Source of the DNA: Zonotrichia leucophrys gambelii
Taxonomy: Eukaryota; Chordata; Aves; Passeriformes; Passerellidae
Reading direction: 5' to 3'
NCBI RefSeq assembly: GCF_028769735.1
Contig: NC_088178.1
Coordinates: forward strand, 2,856,001-2,920,000
DNA: 64,000 nucleotides
In this document: positions 8,101 to 20,230 of the stretch, piece after piece
How positions within the stretch are numbered: the first letter of the stretch is position 1
Layout of the letters: each line of letters starts with the position of its first letter
The notes under the pieces: generated by a model
What the model was told of the DNA's origin: nothing
The model's input: only the letters and a program-made list of their open reading frames with translations
Databases searched by the model: none
Translations under genes and position numbers: made by a program

Positions 8101-10400
8101 TCAGCAAAAGCAAAGGGTATTCCTATGTTCCATTGTTGACAAATACCATCCAGTGATCAAATCAGGATCCTCTGCCTAGCTCAGGGCTCCAGCCCTGTGT
8201 CCTCCAGCTCATGTCCATGGGCTTCCTGTAATGCCTCAGCAATGAGGGCTTTGTGAACACAGTGCCAAAGGAGTTGTGTCTTCCATGGCCTCACAGATCC
8301 AAATGAGCTAACAGATATTCTGGCCCCTCTGGCCAAAGAAAAATGACTTCTGCTGAAAGCAGACCCTTCAAACCCTCCCTAGTGCTGCAGGGCAGGTCTA
8401 TCTGCCCCATGTCAGCTACATGTCATGACTGGCTGTGTCTGTTTTAGGATATCACCCACTCTGACTGACACTGTGAGAGGGTCAGGGCGTGGGAGAGATT
8501 TCCAAACCTTTATGTGAATAATGTGAAGTGCAGAAGTGCTGATCTCTTGGTTAAATTAAGCTCCACGGGATTTCCTGTACCTTGCACAGGAGTTGTGGAA
8601 GTTTCTTTGAGGCAAGTTCTACACACTTTTCCCAGAAATCATCATACATTTTAATTACCCCTTTCACACATCCAAGCACTTTATATGCAAGTCAACCTTC
8701 CAGGCAAGTGTCTTTTTAATAACTTTTTAGTTAAGCCTGGTACTTTTCATTTCACCAACCATTTACTCTTCCCATATAACAGACCTCTGCTCAAAATACT
8801 TCCACCATTATGCCAGAGGTACAAATTCCACTGACTGCTAGCACTAAAAAGCAGAATAACTGGATGTTCCCAATTACCATAACTGCCTAAGCAGAACTGT
8901 CACACAACATAAAGATGTGCATAAGTGGTGCAGTTTAAATGGATATTAAACCACCCTACAGCAGGAGCATCCCCATACCCAAAGGAAAAGCAGGATGATG
9001 AACAGGGGAGATTGGAGCTGGTAACTTTAAAATGGGGATTAGAAAATGAGTGTGGAAACTTAATGCATGATAGTCTCTGGAACAGCTTTGTCACTTTGCT
9101 GTCTGCCCTCTCTCCAGGTCACTTCAGATGGTGCTCAACAGCACAGTCCCCACAGAGCATCACTGGTGACTTCCCTCTGCAGATCACTCACCCACAGCCA
9201 GCCAGGATTCTTTTCATGCAAAGATCTTTCCTCTCTGAGAGGCTGCACAGCCTTCAGTTAAGACTGAGCTGTTGCTAAGGGGCCCCATCAAAGGCCTTTG
9301 CAAACCTAAAACCGAACTGGAGCTTCCTGCAGAGGGGAGTTTGGAGAATTCTCACTCAGGGCCCAGCCATCCCAGAATTACAAACACACACAGACCACAG
9401 AATACATCCCTTGGGGGCAGGATGCACATCGGTTCCCTTATCTGGAGATTTCTTTGAGGAATGAAGTAGAAACGATCCATTAGTGACACCATTAGTCTCC
9501 CATGTATAATCAAGCTAAGGTTTTGCTGTGAACAGTGGTAGATCTTGATCTGAACCAAGAACCTGACATCAAACACAACAGGACCCACTGTGTGACACCT
9601 GCTCAGCTGCTGCACAGGTGGGAGGTGCTGAGCTGCAAACAACCCTTTTTAATTCTATGAAATATGGAAACAAACAGCACAATCAGTACTTTATATTAAA
9701 CAACCTGGTAATAAATGCAAAGGTACATTACCTTGGAGCTTTACCTTCATTCTGCTGCACAACGTTCCACTGAAAAGGCAGAAAGCCCTAGAAAAAAATT
9801 AATGAAATATGGCAGCTGGTAAGGAAAAAGGAAGCAAAGAAGCAAGATCTTCTGACATGGAAAAGAAATTCAGGCTGCAACTTCAGGACAAACTGGATAC
9901 TTCTACCACAGTGGTTAACAGAAGATGTAAAGTCATTATTAAGTTTCAAAGTTAAAGCCCCATTGCTGACACTGAGGCATTGCAGTTACAGCAGTTACAG
10001 CCTTGGAGGATTTGTCAACACCTGCCCAAGTCTGCCAGGCTAATTCCTAAGGAAATTTTTCTTCACTAACCATTTGAATTTAAATCAAAGTGAAGAGTCT
10101 AACAGACACTTTTGGGCAGTACTTGGACACACCACAGACCTTGCTTTTGTTATAGGAAGCTTCCTTATGTGTGAAAATATTTAAATGAAGAAGGTTCCTG
10201 TGCAATGAGGAGCAAAAGTGGCTTCAATTTGGTCTTTTGCTCTTTTCCTCAAACATTTCCTTCCACAATACTCAGCTGGTCAGCTTTGGTGTGCATGGCT
10301 CCATCAGACACACAAGTGTCACCCCAAGAGCATGTACCACCATAGACAAAATAAAGCTTTCCCCATTATTAACCCATCACTCAAAAGTGCATAAAGTATA
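5170..10400. other. Intergenic interval without a recognised gene
   Basis: Mostly unique-looking, moderately AT-rich sequence. Homopolymers occur at about 6951-6962 (T) and 7500-7516 (A). A short CR1-like fragment lies at 6965-7030. All open frames are short and lack family signatures. Confidence 0.6.
6965..7030 (+). mobile_element. Short CR1 LINE fragment
   Basis: The phrase 'ggtggtgaaatgctggcacaggttgtccagagaggatgcctcatccctgg' resembles the CR1 3' region (normally GGGTTGCCCAGAGAGG...GTGGATGCCCCATCCCTGG) in sense orientation. Only about 60 bp are recognisable, so this is an old fragment. Confidence 0.6.
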
Positions 10401-10434
10401 GAAACATTCTGAAATACAGCTGGTAACTGTTGTG

Positions 10435-10440
10435 TTTATT
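10435..10440 (-). terminator. Candidate poly(A) signal for the zinc-finger gene
   Basis: TTTATT on the plus strand reads AATAAA on the minus strand, 542 bp past the stop codon at 10982. It would give a 3'UTR of roughly 560 bp. Position alone supports it. Confidence 0.45.
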
Positions 10441-10981
10441 AAGGAACTGGTTTGTAAGTTGAGTTTGGTTTTTTTTTAATAACCAACATGATACTTTCCC
10501 TTCCAAATAAAAAGAAGTGTAACAGAAAGAAAAACTCAGCAAAATACAAGAAGGGACAGAGGGACAACCCTGGAGTGTTCTAACTTAGTGAGTTAACAGA
10601 TCTCCAAAGCCAGTGTCCAAGAGCCATCACACTCATAAGGGCAGGGCCAATTTATGCAGTGAATTCTCCCAGCCTCTGCTTGCAGATCCTGCACAAAGCT
10701 CGAGTGGATGCATCACCAGTCCAGCAAACAGAGACAGAGCAAGTACATGCGAGTGGTTTCGGTCTCCTCAAGTCTCCCATTTCATTACTCAGGGGTAATT
10801 AGATTATTTTCTCATACAAAGCAGTTTAAAGCCCAGCAGTGCAATCAAGTTCCAGAGCTCCCTGTGATGCAGCAATGCTGGGCAGTGGGTCTGGACTGCG
10901 CAGAGCACACACCGTGGGGTGCTTTTCCAGCCCAGCTGAGCAAACCTCTTTCAGGTACAAAGCAACCACAGAGACCCCAAA

Positions 10982-12124
10982 TTAAGGTTTGTCCAACTTG
11001 TGTGTGCGCTCGTGCCTCCGTAGAGTCCCTGACTCGGTGAAGGAATGCCCACAGAAATTACAGGAGTAGGGTTTCTCTCCGGTGTGGATGCGGTGATGGC
11101 GCTGCAGCGATGCCAGCCGGGTGAAGGTCCCTCCACACTCCTCGCAGTAGAAGGGCCGTGCCCCGGAGTGAGTCTGCTGGTGTCTCTTGAGCCTGAGCAG
11201 CTGCACAAACGCCATGCCACACTCCTGACACTTGTAGGGCTTGTCCTCCCGGTGGATCACCTTGTGCTTGGACAGCAGGTTGGGCTTATCAAAGCCTTTA
11301 CCGCACGTCGGGCACGCGTAAGGTTTGAAGTCGTCCTCCTGAGACTTTGGGTTTGCAGGACAAGCCTGATCCGGGCACTCAGCATTGTGCTGCTGGCCGT
11401 GGTGCACCACAGACCAGGGGTTCCTGGCCATGCCACTGGCCAGGATCACCATGGAGCGCTCGATCTTGTGCACGTTGCGCAGGTGCCTCCAGACGTCGGC
11501 CGTGCGGATGAAGCCCTTGTCACACTCGGGGCACTTGTGCGGCCTCTCGCTGGAGTGGATCAGCTTGTGCATGCGCAGGTTGGCGGCGCGGGAGAAGCCT
11601 TTGGCGCAGATGGGACAGCGGTACGAGTTCTCCAGCAGGTGAGCTCGCCTGTGCTCCTGCAGCTCGCTCATGCTGTGGAAAGAGGAGCCACACTTCTTGC
11701 ATCGATAGGGCAGAGCTTCCTCGGGGACGGGCTCCAGCTCCTCACCCAGCGCATCTCCCAGAGCGGCGCTTCCGTTGTCCTCGCGGGGTTTCGTTATTAT
11801 CCGTGGTTTCCTGGGGTGCTCAGAGGAACAGTGATCTAAATCCTCCTCCTCTCTCTGCAGGTGGAAGCTGGTGCTGGAGGGGGGGAACTCTCCAGCTGGG
11901 CTCTCACCTTGTTTCTGGCAGTAGGTAGCACAGGTTTCTTTGTCTCCACAAGAAAGCTCCTGCTTTCCTGAGGGTCTAGCAGAGTTTCCAGGAGGACTGC
12001 AGGAGTAATTCATGTCCACCTCCTTCTGTGGCCTACAGCTGTGGCCCACCTGCTCTGTGGCCTTTCTGGGATAATTTGAATTCTTCCCCCCTGTGTCACA
12101 AATGTTATTCTCACTCACATCCAT
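10982..12124 (-). CDS. ZNF648: C2H2 zinc-finger protein, probable ZNF648 (380 aa)
   Basis: Seven C2H2 fingers are visible at about residues 140-162, 168-190, 196-219, 269-291, 297-319, 325-347 and 353-375. Each has a CX2C...HX3-4H zinc-binding pattern, and finger 3 uses an HX4H spacing. Linkers are TGEKP-like only between fingers 6 and 7. A 49-residue gap separates fingers 3 and 4, so the fingers form two clusters of three and four. The first ~135 residues are polar and show no KRAB, SCAN or BTB domain. The start chosen is ATG at 12124, in a strong AGGATGG context 3 nt inside a probable exon that begins after TTTGCCTCAG; the longer frame to 12136 has no ATG. The name rests on the finger architecture and on lying next to CACNA1E, as ZNF648 does in human. 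Human ZNF648 is longer (568 residues, ten fingers as recalled). A nuclear DNA-binding role is inferred from the family; targets are unknown. Confidence 0.8.
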   Translation of the reverse strand: MDVSENNICDTGGKNSNYPRKATEQVGHSCRPQKEVDMNYSCSPPGNSARPSGKQELSCGDKETCATYCQKQGESPAGEFPPSSTSFHLQREEEDLDHCSSEHPRKPRIITKPREDNGSAALGDALGEELEPVPEEALPYRCKKCGSSFHSMSELQEHRRAHLLENSYRCPICAKGFSRAANLRMHKLIHSSERPHKCPECDKGFIRTADVWRHLRNVHKIERSMVILASGMARNPWSVVHHGQQHNAECPDQACPANPKSQEDDFKPYACPTCGKGFDKPNLLSKHKVIHREDKPYKCQECGMAFVQLLRLKRHQQTHSGARPFYCEECGGTFTRLASLQRHHRIHTGEKPYSCNFCGHSFTESGTLRRHERTHKLDKP

Positions 12125-12126
12125 CC

Positions 12127-12140
12127 TCTGAGGCAAACAC
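12127..12140 (-). other. ZNF648: Probable 3' splice site before the ZNF648 coding exon
   Basis: On the minus strand the sequence TTTGCCTCAG|AGGATGG places an AG acceptor immediately before the start codon, so the coding exon would begin at 12127. It pairs naturally with the donor-like CACCCAG|GTAGGG at 13477 in the CpG-rich region, giving a 1.35-kb 5'UTR intron. Confidence 0.55.
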
Positions 12141-12509
12141 TGTGTTCTTCTAAGTTAAAACTCTAGCTCATCATCACCCAGAACTTTGTGTCCTTTATGC
12201 TAAGTCCATCTCATTCTCAGCTCTTCTGACACTCCTCCCTAGAAAATAAAACACCTGTTTCATCAGTGATTCTTCTGATATTATAAATTTAGAATAGCAA
12301 AGGTATTTTTCTGATTCAAAGAAAGGGACAGGCTATTAGATATGCAAAAGAAACAGAATCATCTACTATTAGATATGTAGAAAATACACATTCAGGACAT
12401 AAAGCATAGACAATGTTCAATAAAGTTAAATCCACTATCATCAGCCAGCCTTCTCTACCAAATATAAGCTGATAATTCCAATTTTAAATTTTCCTAAAGA
12501 TGAGAAATT

Positions 12510-12845
12510 ACAGAATCCCAGAATGGTTTGGGTTGGCAGGGACCTTAAAGACCATCATCTTCCAGCCCCCTTGCTATGGGCAGGACACCTTCCACTATCC
12601 CAGGCTGCTCCAAGCCCTGTCCAGCCTGGCCTTGAATGCTTCCAGGGATGTGGCAGCCAGAGCTTCTCTGGGCCCCCTGTGCCTGGGCCTCACCACCTTC
12701 ACAGTAAAGAATTTCTTCCTAATAACTAATCTGAATCTCTCCTCTTTTAGTTTAAAAATGTTTCCCTTTTTTCTATCTATGTAAAATGTTGCTCTCCATA
12801 TTTTCTGTAAAATCCCTTCAAGTACTGGAAGGTGGGATAAGACAT
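12510..12845 (-). mobile_element. CR1 LINE 3' fragment
   Basis: Begins CAGAATGGTTTGGGTTGGCAGGGACC and continues through the typical CR1 3' region to about 12845. This is the reverse complement of the CR1 3' end, so the element lies on the minus strand. It sits inside the putative 5'UTR intron of ZNF648. Confidence 0.9.
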
Positions 12846-13439
12846 CTTTGAATACAAGCATACTTATTAATGAACACATATATGTAAAAACATAAATATT
12901 TCTGTATTTCCACGTGTCACATAAATGTAAAACTTGCCTATTTAATTTCAGCAGGCTTATCAAATGCAGTGATCAAGGCAGTGCAGCGATGTGCATTAAG
13001 TGAAAGCTCTTATTCACATTCCAGAAAGGCTGGCTCCATCAGCAGCACAAGCCACGCTTTCTTCTGCTGGAGACATGGAAAACAATCTGGATTAGTCCTC
13101 ATTAGTCACTGCCTGGAACAGCGTGGCTCGACTCACCCCCACTCCAGCCATTCCCGACAATTTAATAAGGAGCTGCTAACAGGAGCATTCCTCACCTCCA
13201 GCCCTCCAGCTGAGCCGCCGATGCCTTTGGGGCGGGAAAACTTTCCAAGGGATGCTGGCGCTGCTTGGCTTAAGAGAACTCCATAACCACGGCTACCCAG
13301 AAATAGGGGGTGTGGAAACCACGGCGTGGGCTGAAAAACAATAATATCAACAATAAATACATACACATATATATGTATATATATTAAAAAAGGAGATTTT
13401 TTTTTTTGTTGTTGTTCCAGGCAACGTAACCCCCCCAAC

Positions 13440-13900
13440 TTTTCCCGGGTGCCCTTTCCCTGTTCCCTGGCCCTACCTGGGTGCTGCGGGTCCCGGTGCG
13501 GCCCCGAGCATCCCCCGCGCCGGCGCGGAGCCCGCGGCAGCGGCACCGGCGCAGTGGCGGCTCGGCCGGGCTAGAGCTGCCAGCAGCGGGGCGGGACCGG
13601 CCACCGCGTCGCCTCCCGGCACGTGTCCCACCGGCCCCCGCGTCTCCCCTCGGCCACCGCGTCCCCTCCCCGGCCACTGTGTCCCCTCCCCGGCCACCGC
13701 GTCCCCTTCCCCGGCCACTGTGTCCCCTCCCCGGCCACCGCGTCTCCCTCTCGGCCACCGCGTCCCCTCCCCGGCCACCGCGTCCCCTCCCCGGCCACTG
13801 TGTCTCCCGCTAGGCCACCGCGTCCTCTTCCCCGGCCACTGTGTCCCCGCCCGGCTCCGCGGCCGGGCCCTTCCCACCGCCCAGGCTCGGGGGATCCCTG
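13440..13900 (-). promoter_or_regulatory. ZNF648: CpG-rich region, probable ZNF648 promoter and non-coding exon 1
   Basis: The CpG-dense block from about 13480 to 13890 stands out sharply from the AT-rich flanks. On the minus strand CACCCAG|GTAGGG at 13477 is a good splice donor. A non-coding first exon ending there, joined to the acceptor at 12127, would put the start codon in an AGAGGATGG context. The transcription start is not defined by any TATA box and would be CpG-island type. Assignment is by position and splice-site logic only. Confidence 0.5.
13634..13855. repeat. 20/21-bp GC-rich minisatellite in the CpG region
   Basis: About ten units alternate between CCACCGCGTCCCCTCCCCGG and CCACTGTGTCCCCTCCCCGG, mainly 20 bp with occasional 21-bp units. 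The CG/TG alternation looks like CpG decay in some units. The repeat keeps frames open on both strands and explains the Arg/Gly/Pro-rich open frames here. Confidence 0.92.
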
Positions 13901-13907
13901 TTCATGA

Positions 13908-14360
13908 ATTCACGGAATGGTTTGGCTTGGAATGTCGTCTCGTTCCAGCCCTCTGCCGCGGGCAGGGACATCTTTCTCTAGATCAGGGTGCTCCAAGCCC
14001 CATCCAGCCTGGCCTTGGACATTTCCAGGGATCCAGGGGCAGCCATAGATTCTCTGGGCAGCCTGTGCCAGGGCCTACCCACCCTCCCAGGGATAAAATG
14101 CCCCCAGTATCTAATCTAAACCTACTCTCTTTCAATTTGAACCCATTTTCCCTTGTCCTGTCACCCCAGCTCTTGCAAATAGTCTTGCCCCATCTTTCAT
14201 GTAGGCTCCCTTAGGGTACTGCAAGGCTACAACTAGGTAATCCCAAAAGCTGAACACTCCCAGTTCTCTTGGCCTTTCCTCACAGCAGAGGTGTTCCATC
14301 CCTCTGATCACCTTGGTGCCCTCCTCTGGACTCACCCCAACAGGTTCAGCGTCCTTCCTG
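13908..14360 (-). mobile_element. CR1 LINE 3' fragment
   Basis: From 'cacggaatggtttggcttggaatgtcg' through 'ctctgatcaccttggtgccctcctctggactcaccccaacaggttc' the sequence follows the reverse complement of the CR1 3' region for about 450 bp. It directly abuts the CpG-rich minisatellite. Confidence 0.9.
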
Positions 14361-17300
14361 TCCCTCAGCTCCAGCCCACAGCAATTCATGGAGTGTCCCC
14401 TGTGCCCCTCACCATGGCAATAACTGTGCATCCATCTTTCTGCAGGAGTGTGGCATGGATTGATTCCCTCTCAGGCCCTGCCTTGTCATAAGAAAGCAGC
14501 TCTGCCCCTGTCAGGAGGGATCAATCCACCTCCCAGGATTGTGTCCCACTTCCTGCTAGAAAAGTCTTTGCACCCAGAAGGGCATTCAGCATCTTCAGTA
14601 AATGCCTCACCAGCGCCTTTCACAGTGACACCAGTTCCTTGGGAACTCCTTTGCCCAACCATCCAAGGATCCCACCTGCCTTTGCCAAAGCCACAGCAGG
14701 ATCATGGTCCACAGCTGAAACCACTCTCTGTGTAATCTCATGGAGCTTTAAACCCAGCTCTGGGAAAAAACCCAGAGCAAACACAGCTTTGCACTGCCTT
14801 TTCCTAGCAAAACTCCTCCAGCTTTGGGAAATGGGCTCCACAATTAGCAGCAAATACAGAACTGAGATGACAAATGAACAAGAGTGTACATTGCCAGTAT
14901 CCAGATATGGTATAGAAGAATGCTCCAAGCTCTGTATTATTTTTGTGGTTGCACAGATCTTGCTAAAAATAGACATGAAACCAGAAACTGCTCTGCTGGG
15001 AGTTGAGGGTGAGGAAGAGAAATGTACCTACTCCTTCCACATGGAAAAGCAAGTTTCTTCTGAGAGCAGAGTAAGTGGCAGTTCAGTTCCTTCAGATGAG
15101 GCACTTCAAAAATAAGTTTGCAACAATCCTTTAATGACAGTCCTTGAATCCACGAGGAGCCCACACTCTGCTTGGAATGGCAAACCTTGCAGGGGAAGAA
15201 CTGTCATTCCAACTTTCCCAAACTAGGAAAAAAACCAAAACAGCTCAGAAGATTTCTGTTATTTTTAAATGCTTAGATGTTTCTTACTTAGCTGGGCAGG
15301 GTAAAGGCTATCTCCCACCTAGACTCAGGATGCACAGAATCACATACCCCTTCCACATCCCTCATAGAAGACAAACACACACTCCCTCCCCTTTTTCAGA
15401 AGGAAAACTCTTGGAATACATAAGGACATGCACCCACATCTCCACAGCCAAGTATGTTTGTGTAGGGCCAAGATGATGAATTTTTAAAATTGTTTTTTAA
15501 AATTACAAATTGTGGTTTATCACAACCACCAAGGAATGGTGTAGTGCCCATAGTGTCCCTCTTCTGAGGGATCGTGGAGGAAAAGGCCAAAATCCATGTG
15601 CTCCTCCTCAAAAGCATCAATAAATGACGTTTTCCTCATCCCCACTTATCCTCCTTTGAGGTTCCTCAGAATGTTCAGAGGAAAAGAATTCTCAATATTC
15701 ATCTCCATGCTGTAGGGCAGGGCTGGTGGGTTGACTCAATCACACTTTCTGTAGGAAATTTTTAGGTCTCCTCTTCTTGGCACTGCAGCTCCATATGGGT
15801 TTCCTGTTGGACTGAAGGTCTCACAGGGTGCACCTAAGGCTGGAAGGTGGTGAGGAATCTTCCATCAGCTCCAGCTTCCCACTCTTTGTGAGGCTTCCGT
15901 GGGATCACCTGGGTGTTCCTCACCTTTGTGACAACTGTCAGCAGCAGAAAGCAAGCCTGCCTCCCACCTGTGGTATCACACAGTGCTCACTTGTTAGGAA
16001 ATGTGGAAACTCTCAGGCAGTGCAAATTCCTGTGCCCAGCCGTGCCTGGCTTCTTTCACGTCAGCTTCCTCAGGAAAGAAACAAGAATTTCATTATCTGC
16101 CAGGCAAAGTTAGTATTTAATCTGTCAGTTTAATTGAAAATACTTCAGTGGTGATAAATAATGCAGAGCAGTGCAAATGATGCCTCGTGGGTGAGATCAA
16201 AGACCCCAGGCAGCACCAGGCAGGGCCTCGTGGCTGCTGTTGAGATGAGACAGAGAATGGATTCTGTGCAGGGCAACAAAACCAGCATGGACACACCCCA
16301 CACCCAGACTGGAAAAGCGTCCACACACTCATCAAATCCATCAGCACAGCCCCAAACCTCCCTTCTGGCTTTGATAGCACAAAACACTCTGCCAGTGTTT
16401 CTCTATTAGCATAAAATAACACAAAATTCAGAGATCTTGCTCTGTTGGTCCTCAGACAAACACACTTAGCTCTATCACCTTCCACATATTTTGATTTTTC
16501 CTCCTAAAACTGAGGTATTTAAATGTTTTCTGCTTTCCCTTTCACATGTTGCATCTAGGAGCCCATGATTTCATTAAACTCTGCATTCTAAGCCTTTCCC
16601 ATCAGCCTTAATGAGTTCTTCCAGCACACACACACACAAAAATCAGCTGTAATCCTCCAGGAGAAAGCTGAAGACTAATTGAATCACCCACTTCCTTGCA
16701 ATATATGATTCCTATTAAAATTACATTATTGGTGTTTTGTGCCTGCCCTACATTCATATTCCCCACACACACATTTGTGGACGCCAAATCCTTTTTATTT
16801 ACGCTACTTCACTTTTATGTGTCTTAAATGTGAAGAGTCTGTCAGGACAGATGAGGATCTGTAATGTATTTGCCAGTTAGATCTACTCTGGAGTAATTTC
16901 TTAATTCAAATTTTCTGTTAAATTCACTAAAATATGTGAACTCGTGGTTCACATTGCTGTCACAATGGGAGCTTAATACATTTTGTGAAGGGTTTAGCAT
17001 CACATTCCATCAAATTTGGATTCTTTATGGGCCATAGAGTTTTCTGACATCTGGCTACTCTGTTTTAAGACTGCCATAAACACTTTAAACATCTGAGAGC
17101 TTCAGAATTTTCTATGTAAAACCAGAAAAAGGAAGTCCTAAGCAATGTTTCTTCTAAGAAGGAGCTGAATCTGGAGGGATTTCACTGATATTTGACTGAA
17201 GTTTGAGCTTTTAACTCCCAGGGGCAATCTGGGCCCCCTTCAGCCCACTGAACTTAAACATGCAGTGCCTTTTGGGGATGTTGAATTTTGAAAGGACACC

Positions 17301-18600
17301 CAGACAGGACCCTAAGAGCTCAATTCAAAGAAGGTTCAGGATCTCTGGTGCAGGGAATAGTTTTACTCTATCCAGCTCTATCCTGTTACCCTAACACACA
17401 TTTTCCTGATGTTTGCCAGGATCTTCCACATCTTTGGGTCCAGTGATCTGGCATCTCATGAATGAGACATTCAGAAGAAACACTGAAAAAGCCCAAGTTC
17501 TGACTACACCTGTTGGATAAAGCTTTTTTCTGACTCAGATGGGGGAACTGAGTTTTAAAAACACTTTTATTCTATTTTTCCTTTCATGTGAAGAGTGAGA
17601 TAATATAGATGTTTTAATTTACACTATTATAATCAGAAGCCAACTATGTCTTAATTATGAAATACTGTAAGTGCTTTTTGGCTTATTAGCTTTTGTTACA
17701 CTATTTTGTAAATGCTTTACAGCTAATAATCTAAAATTACTCTTTGTGGGTATTGCTATAATGTATTTTTATTTTTTAAGTATTTAGTCTTATTTGTTAA
17801 GGCTATCTTTTGAACCTTGTTTTTAGTTTAATTTCTCTCTCAACAATATCTGTCTTCTTCTATGGCATTTCTGTCAGCATTTCTTATCTCAATGTTTGCA
17901 TCAGACGCACACTATGTGATCTTTCTGTCAGGTTTTGAGAATTTTCTACAAATCCATTTCCCACATACACCAAAAGCCAGACAGAGGTCCAAAATCCAGA
18001 ATCGGGCTGTAAAGAACATGGGAAAATTAACAGGAACAAACCAAGCAAGGGCTGTAAGAAGCAGGCTGGTTGAGGAATAACTTCCTGGCGTGGTTTAGCT
18101 TCCCAAACTTGGATTTTCTTCTGCACATATTGATGGAGACTCAGCAAATTCTAGGCAAAACCTGCTGTCTGATTCTGCAAATACACCTGGCTGGAGATCC
18201 AGGACTGTAAATGAGCCTGCCAGGGAATAACCTGGCCCTTCTGGTGCTGGATGAGAGGTGCCTGTGCAAGAACATCCTCATCTGTGGGCTCCTGGCTGGG
18301 GCTTTGGAGGAGCTGCATCTCTGATCTGGGGTCTGGAAACCCTAAAAATGCATCCATGAGCTTGCTGAAGAGTTAAAGGGGAAATCTCTACCTGGGCTCT
18401 GCACTTATTGGTTTATTGTTCTAAAAAATTCCTAGATTGGCTGAGAACAGCATTTAATAATCTATTCAATAACCATTCAGCACTAAGGATTTTTACTGCA
18501 GTTCTTCATGAAGTTTATATGAGAAACTTTTAGTTGTGTCCCAGGAAAATACAAACTCTCAGCCAGTTCTTTTTCTTCCTCTTTTTCATGCCCCTGCTCG
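14361..18600. other. Intergenic interval without a recognised gene
   Basis: Moderately conserved-looking AT-rich sequence, especially 16500-17850, but no exon, RNA or transposon end could be recognised. A short CR1-like 3' tip may lie at 18610-18665 just beyond. Confidence 0.5.
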
Positions 18601-18834
18601 AGCAGAAAGGTGAGGTAAGATGATCCAGAGTGCTCCCTTCCAACCTGAACCATTCTGGAATTTAAAACGGGAACTGACCGAGCAGCTCCGGCTGCACTGG
18701 GGTCACCCCAAACCCTGCAGGAGGGATGTCCCCATCCTGTCCCACCCCAAACCCTACAGGAGGGATTTCCCCAGCCTGTTCCACCCTTGCCCTTCGCTCC
18801 TCGCAGAGCTGCGGCTCCAGGGGCTGGGGTCACT

Positions 18835-19700
18835 CCCTGTGACAGACAGAGCCAGGGATCAGCCCCTGTCACACTCAGTGATCAGCCTTTGTCACACCTC
18901 CTGTTACAGCCACACTCAGGGATCAGCCCCTGTCACACCCCCTGTGACAGACAGAGCCAGGGATCAGCCCCTGTCACACCCCTGGCAGGGCGGGCACAGC
19001 TGGGGACAGCCTCTGTCACACCTCCAAAGTGACTGACACTGCCAGGGACGTCCTTTGTCACACCCCCGGTGTGACAGACACGGGCAGGGACCGCCCCTGT
19101 CACACCTCCAGTGTGACTGACAGGGACAAGGACATCCTTTGTCACACCCCCAGTGTGACTGACACCGCCAGGGACCGCCCCTGTCACTCCTCCAGTGTGA
19201 CTGACAGGGACAGGGACATCCTTTGTCACACCTCCAGTGTGACAGACTCGGGCAGGAACCTCCCTGTCACACCCCCATTGTGACAGTCGGCGCTGGGGAC
19301 CGCCCCTGTCACACCCCCAGTGCCAATAGCACGGCCCCTGTCACACCCCCAGTGTGACAGTCGGCGCTGGGGACCGCCCCTGTCACACCCCCAGTGCCAA
19401 TAGCACGGCCCCTGTCACACCCCCAGTGTGACAGTCAGACTGGGGACCGCCCCTGTCACACCCCCAGTGCCAATAGCACGGCCCCTGTCACACCCCCAGT
19501 GTGACAGTCAGACTGGGGACCGCCCCTGTCACACCCCCAGTGTGACAGTCGGCGCTGGGGACCGCCCCTGTCACACCCCCAGTGCCAATAGCCCTGCCCA
19601 CATCACAGCCCCAGTGTGAGTGACACCAGTAGGGACTGCCCCTTGTCACGCCCCGAATGTGACTGACACCACCAGGGACCGCCCCATCGTAAGTGACACG
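18835..19700. repeat. Complex minisatellite, 42-bp units then a compound higher-order unit
   Basis: Units share the core CCCCTGTCACACCCCCAGTG. The first part (to about 19270) runs in roughly 42-bp units containing TGACAGACACGGGCAGGGACCG-like segments. Because 42 is divisible by three, this gives a 14-residue peptide period on the plus strand. From about 19270 the array switches to a compound unit in which GTGACAGTCGGCGCTGGGGACCG alternates with GTGCCAATAGCACGG. The result is a tandem array with a higher-order change, not a gene. Confidence 0.9.
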
Positions 19701-19838
19701 TTGGCACCGTCCCTGTCCCCTGTCACACCACTGCAGCCCCTCAGTCATGGCACACACCTTGTCAGGACATAAAAAACCCCAAAAGGAATAAAAGTGTCCC
19801 ACAACTGCTCTGTGTTCAAGCCCAGATGCTCAATCCTG

Positions 19839-20230
19839 CTCCAAAACACTCCTGTCAGTGTTAAATTTAAATTAAACACTCAAATGCCCCCAGACTCCTG
19901 AGATTCCAGGGGACAATCATGGATATGCAGCTACAGCAGGGTAAGGAATGCCCAGGTTTGGGGTGACAGCTCCTTTTCCTGCCCCTCATCCCAATTTTGC
20001 TGATAATCCCATTTTAGGAATTTTTTTATTCCTCCCACCTGCCCAATCCTTCTCCAAAACACTCCTGCCAGTGTTAAATTTAAATGAAACACTCCAATGC
20101 CCACAGACTCCTGAGATTCCAGTGGAAATCATGGACATGGAATGCCCAGGTTTGGGGTGACAGCTCCATTTCCTGCCCCTCATCCCAATCCCTTGCTGAT
20201 AATCTCATTTTAGGATTTTTTTTTATCCCT
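19839..20230. repeat. Two-copy tandem duplication of about 200 bp
   Basis: Both copies begin CTCCAAAACACTCCTG and share TTAAATTTAAAT, 'actcctgagattccag', 'aatgcccaggtttggggtgacagctcc' and 'cattttagga'. The first spans about 19839-20046 and the second about 20047-20230. The second has lost about 20 bp in the middle. Confidence 0.85.

Noticed and set aside
13384..13907. Gly/Arg- and Pro-rich frames on both strands
   Set aside because: Produced by the 20/21-bp GC minisatellite. This region is better read as promoter or non-coding exon.
18620..19283. Plus-strand frames with a TDTARD..CHTP repeat
   Set aside because: The 42-bp minisatellite unit is a multiple of three, so the peptide period is automatic. 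No other coding sign.
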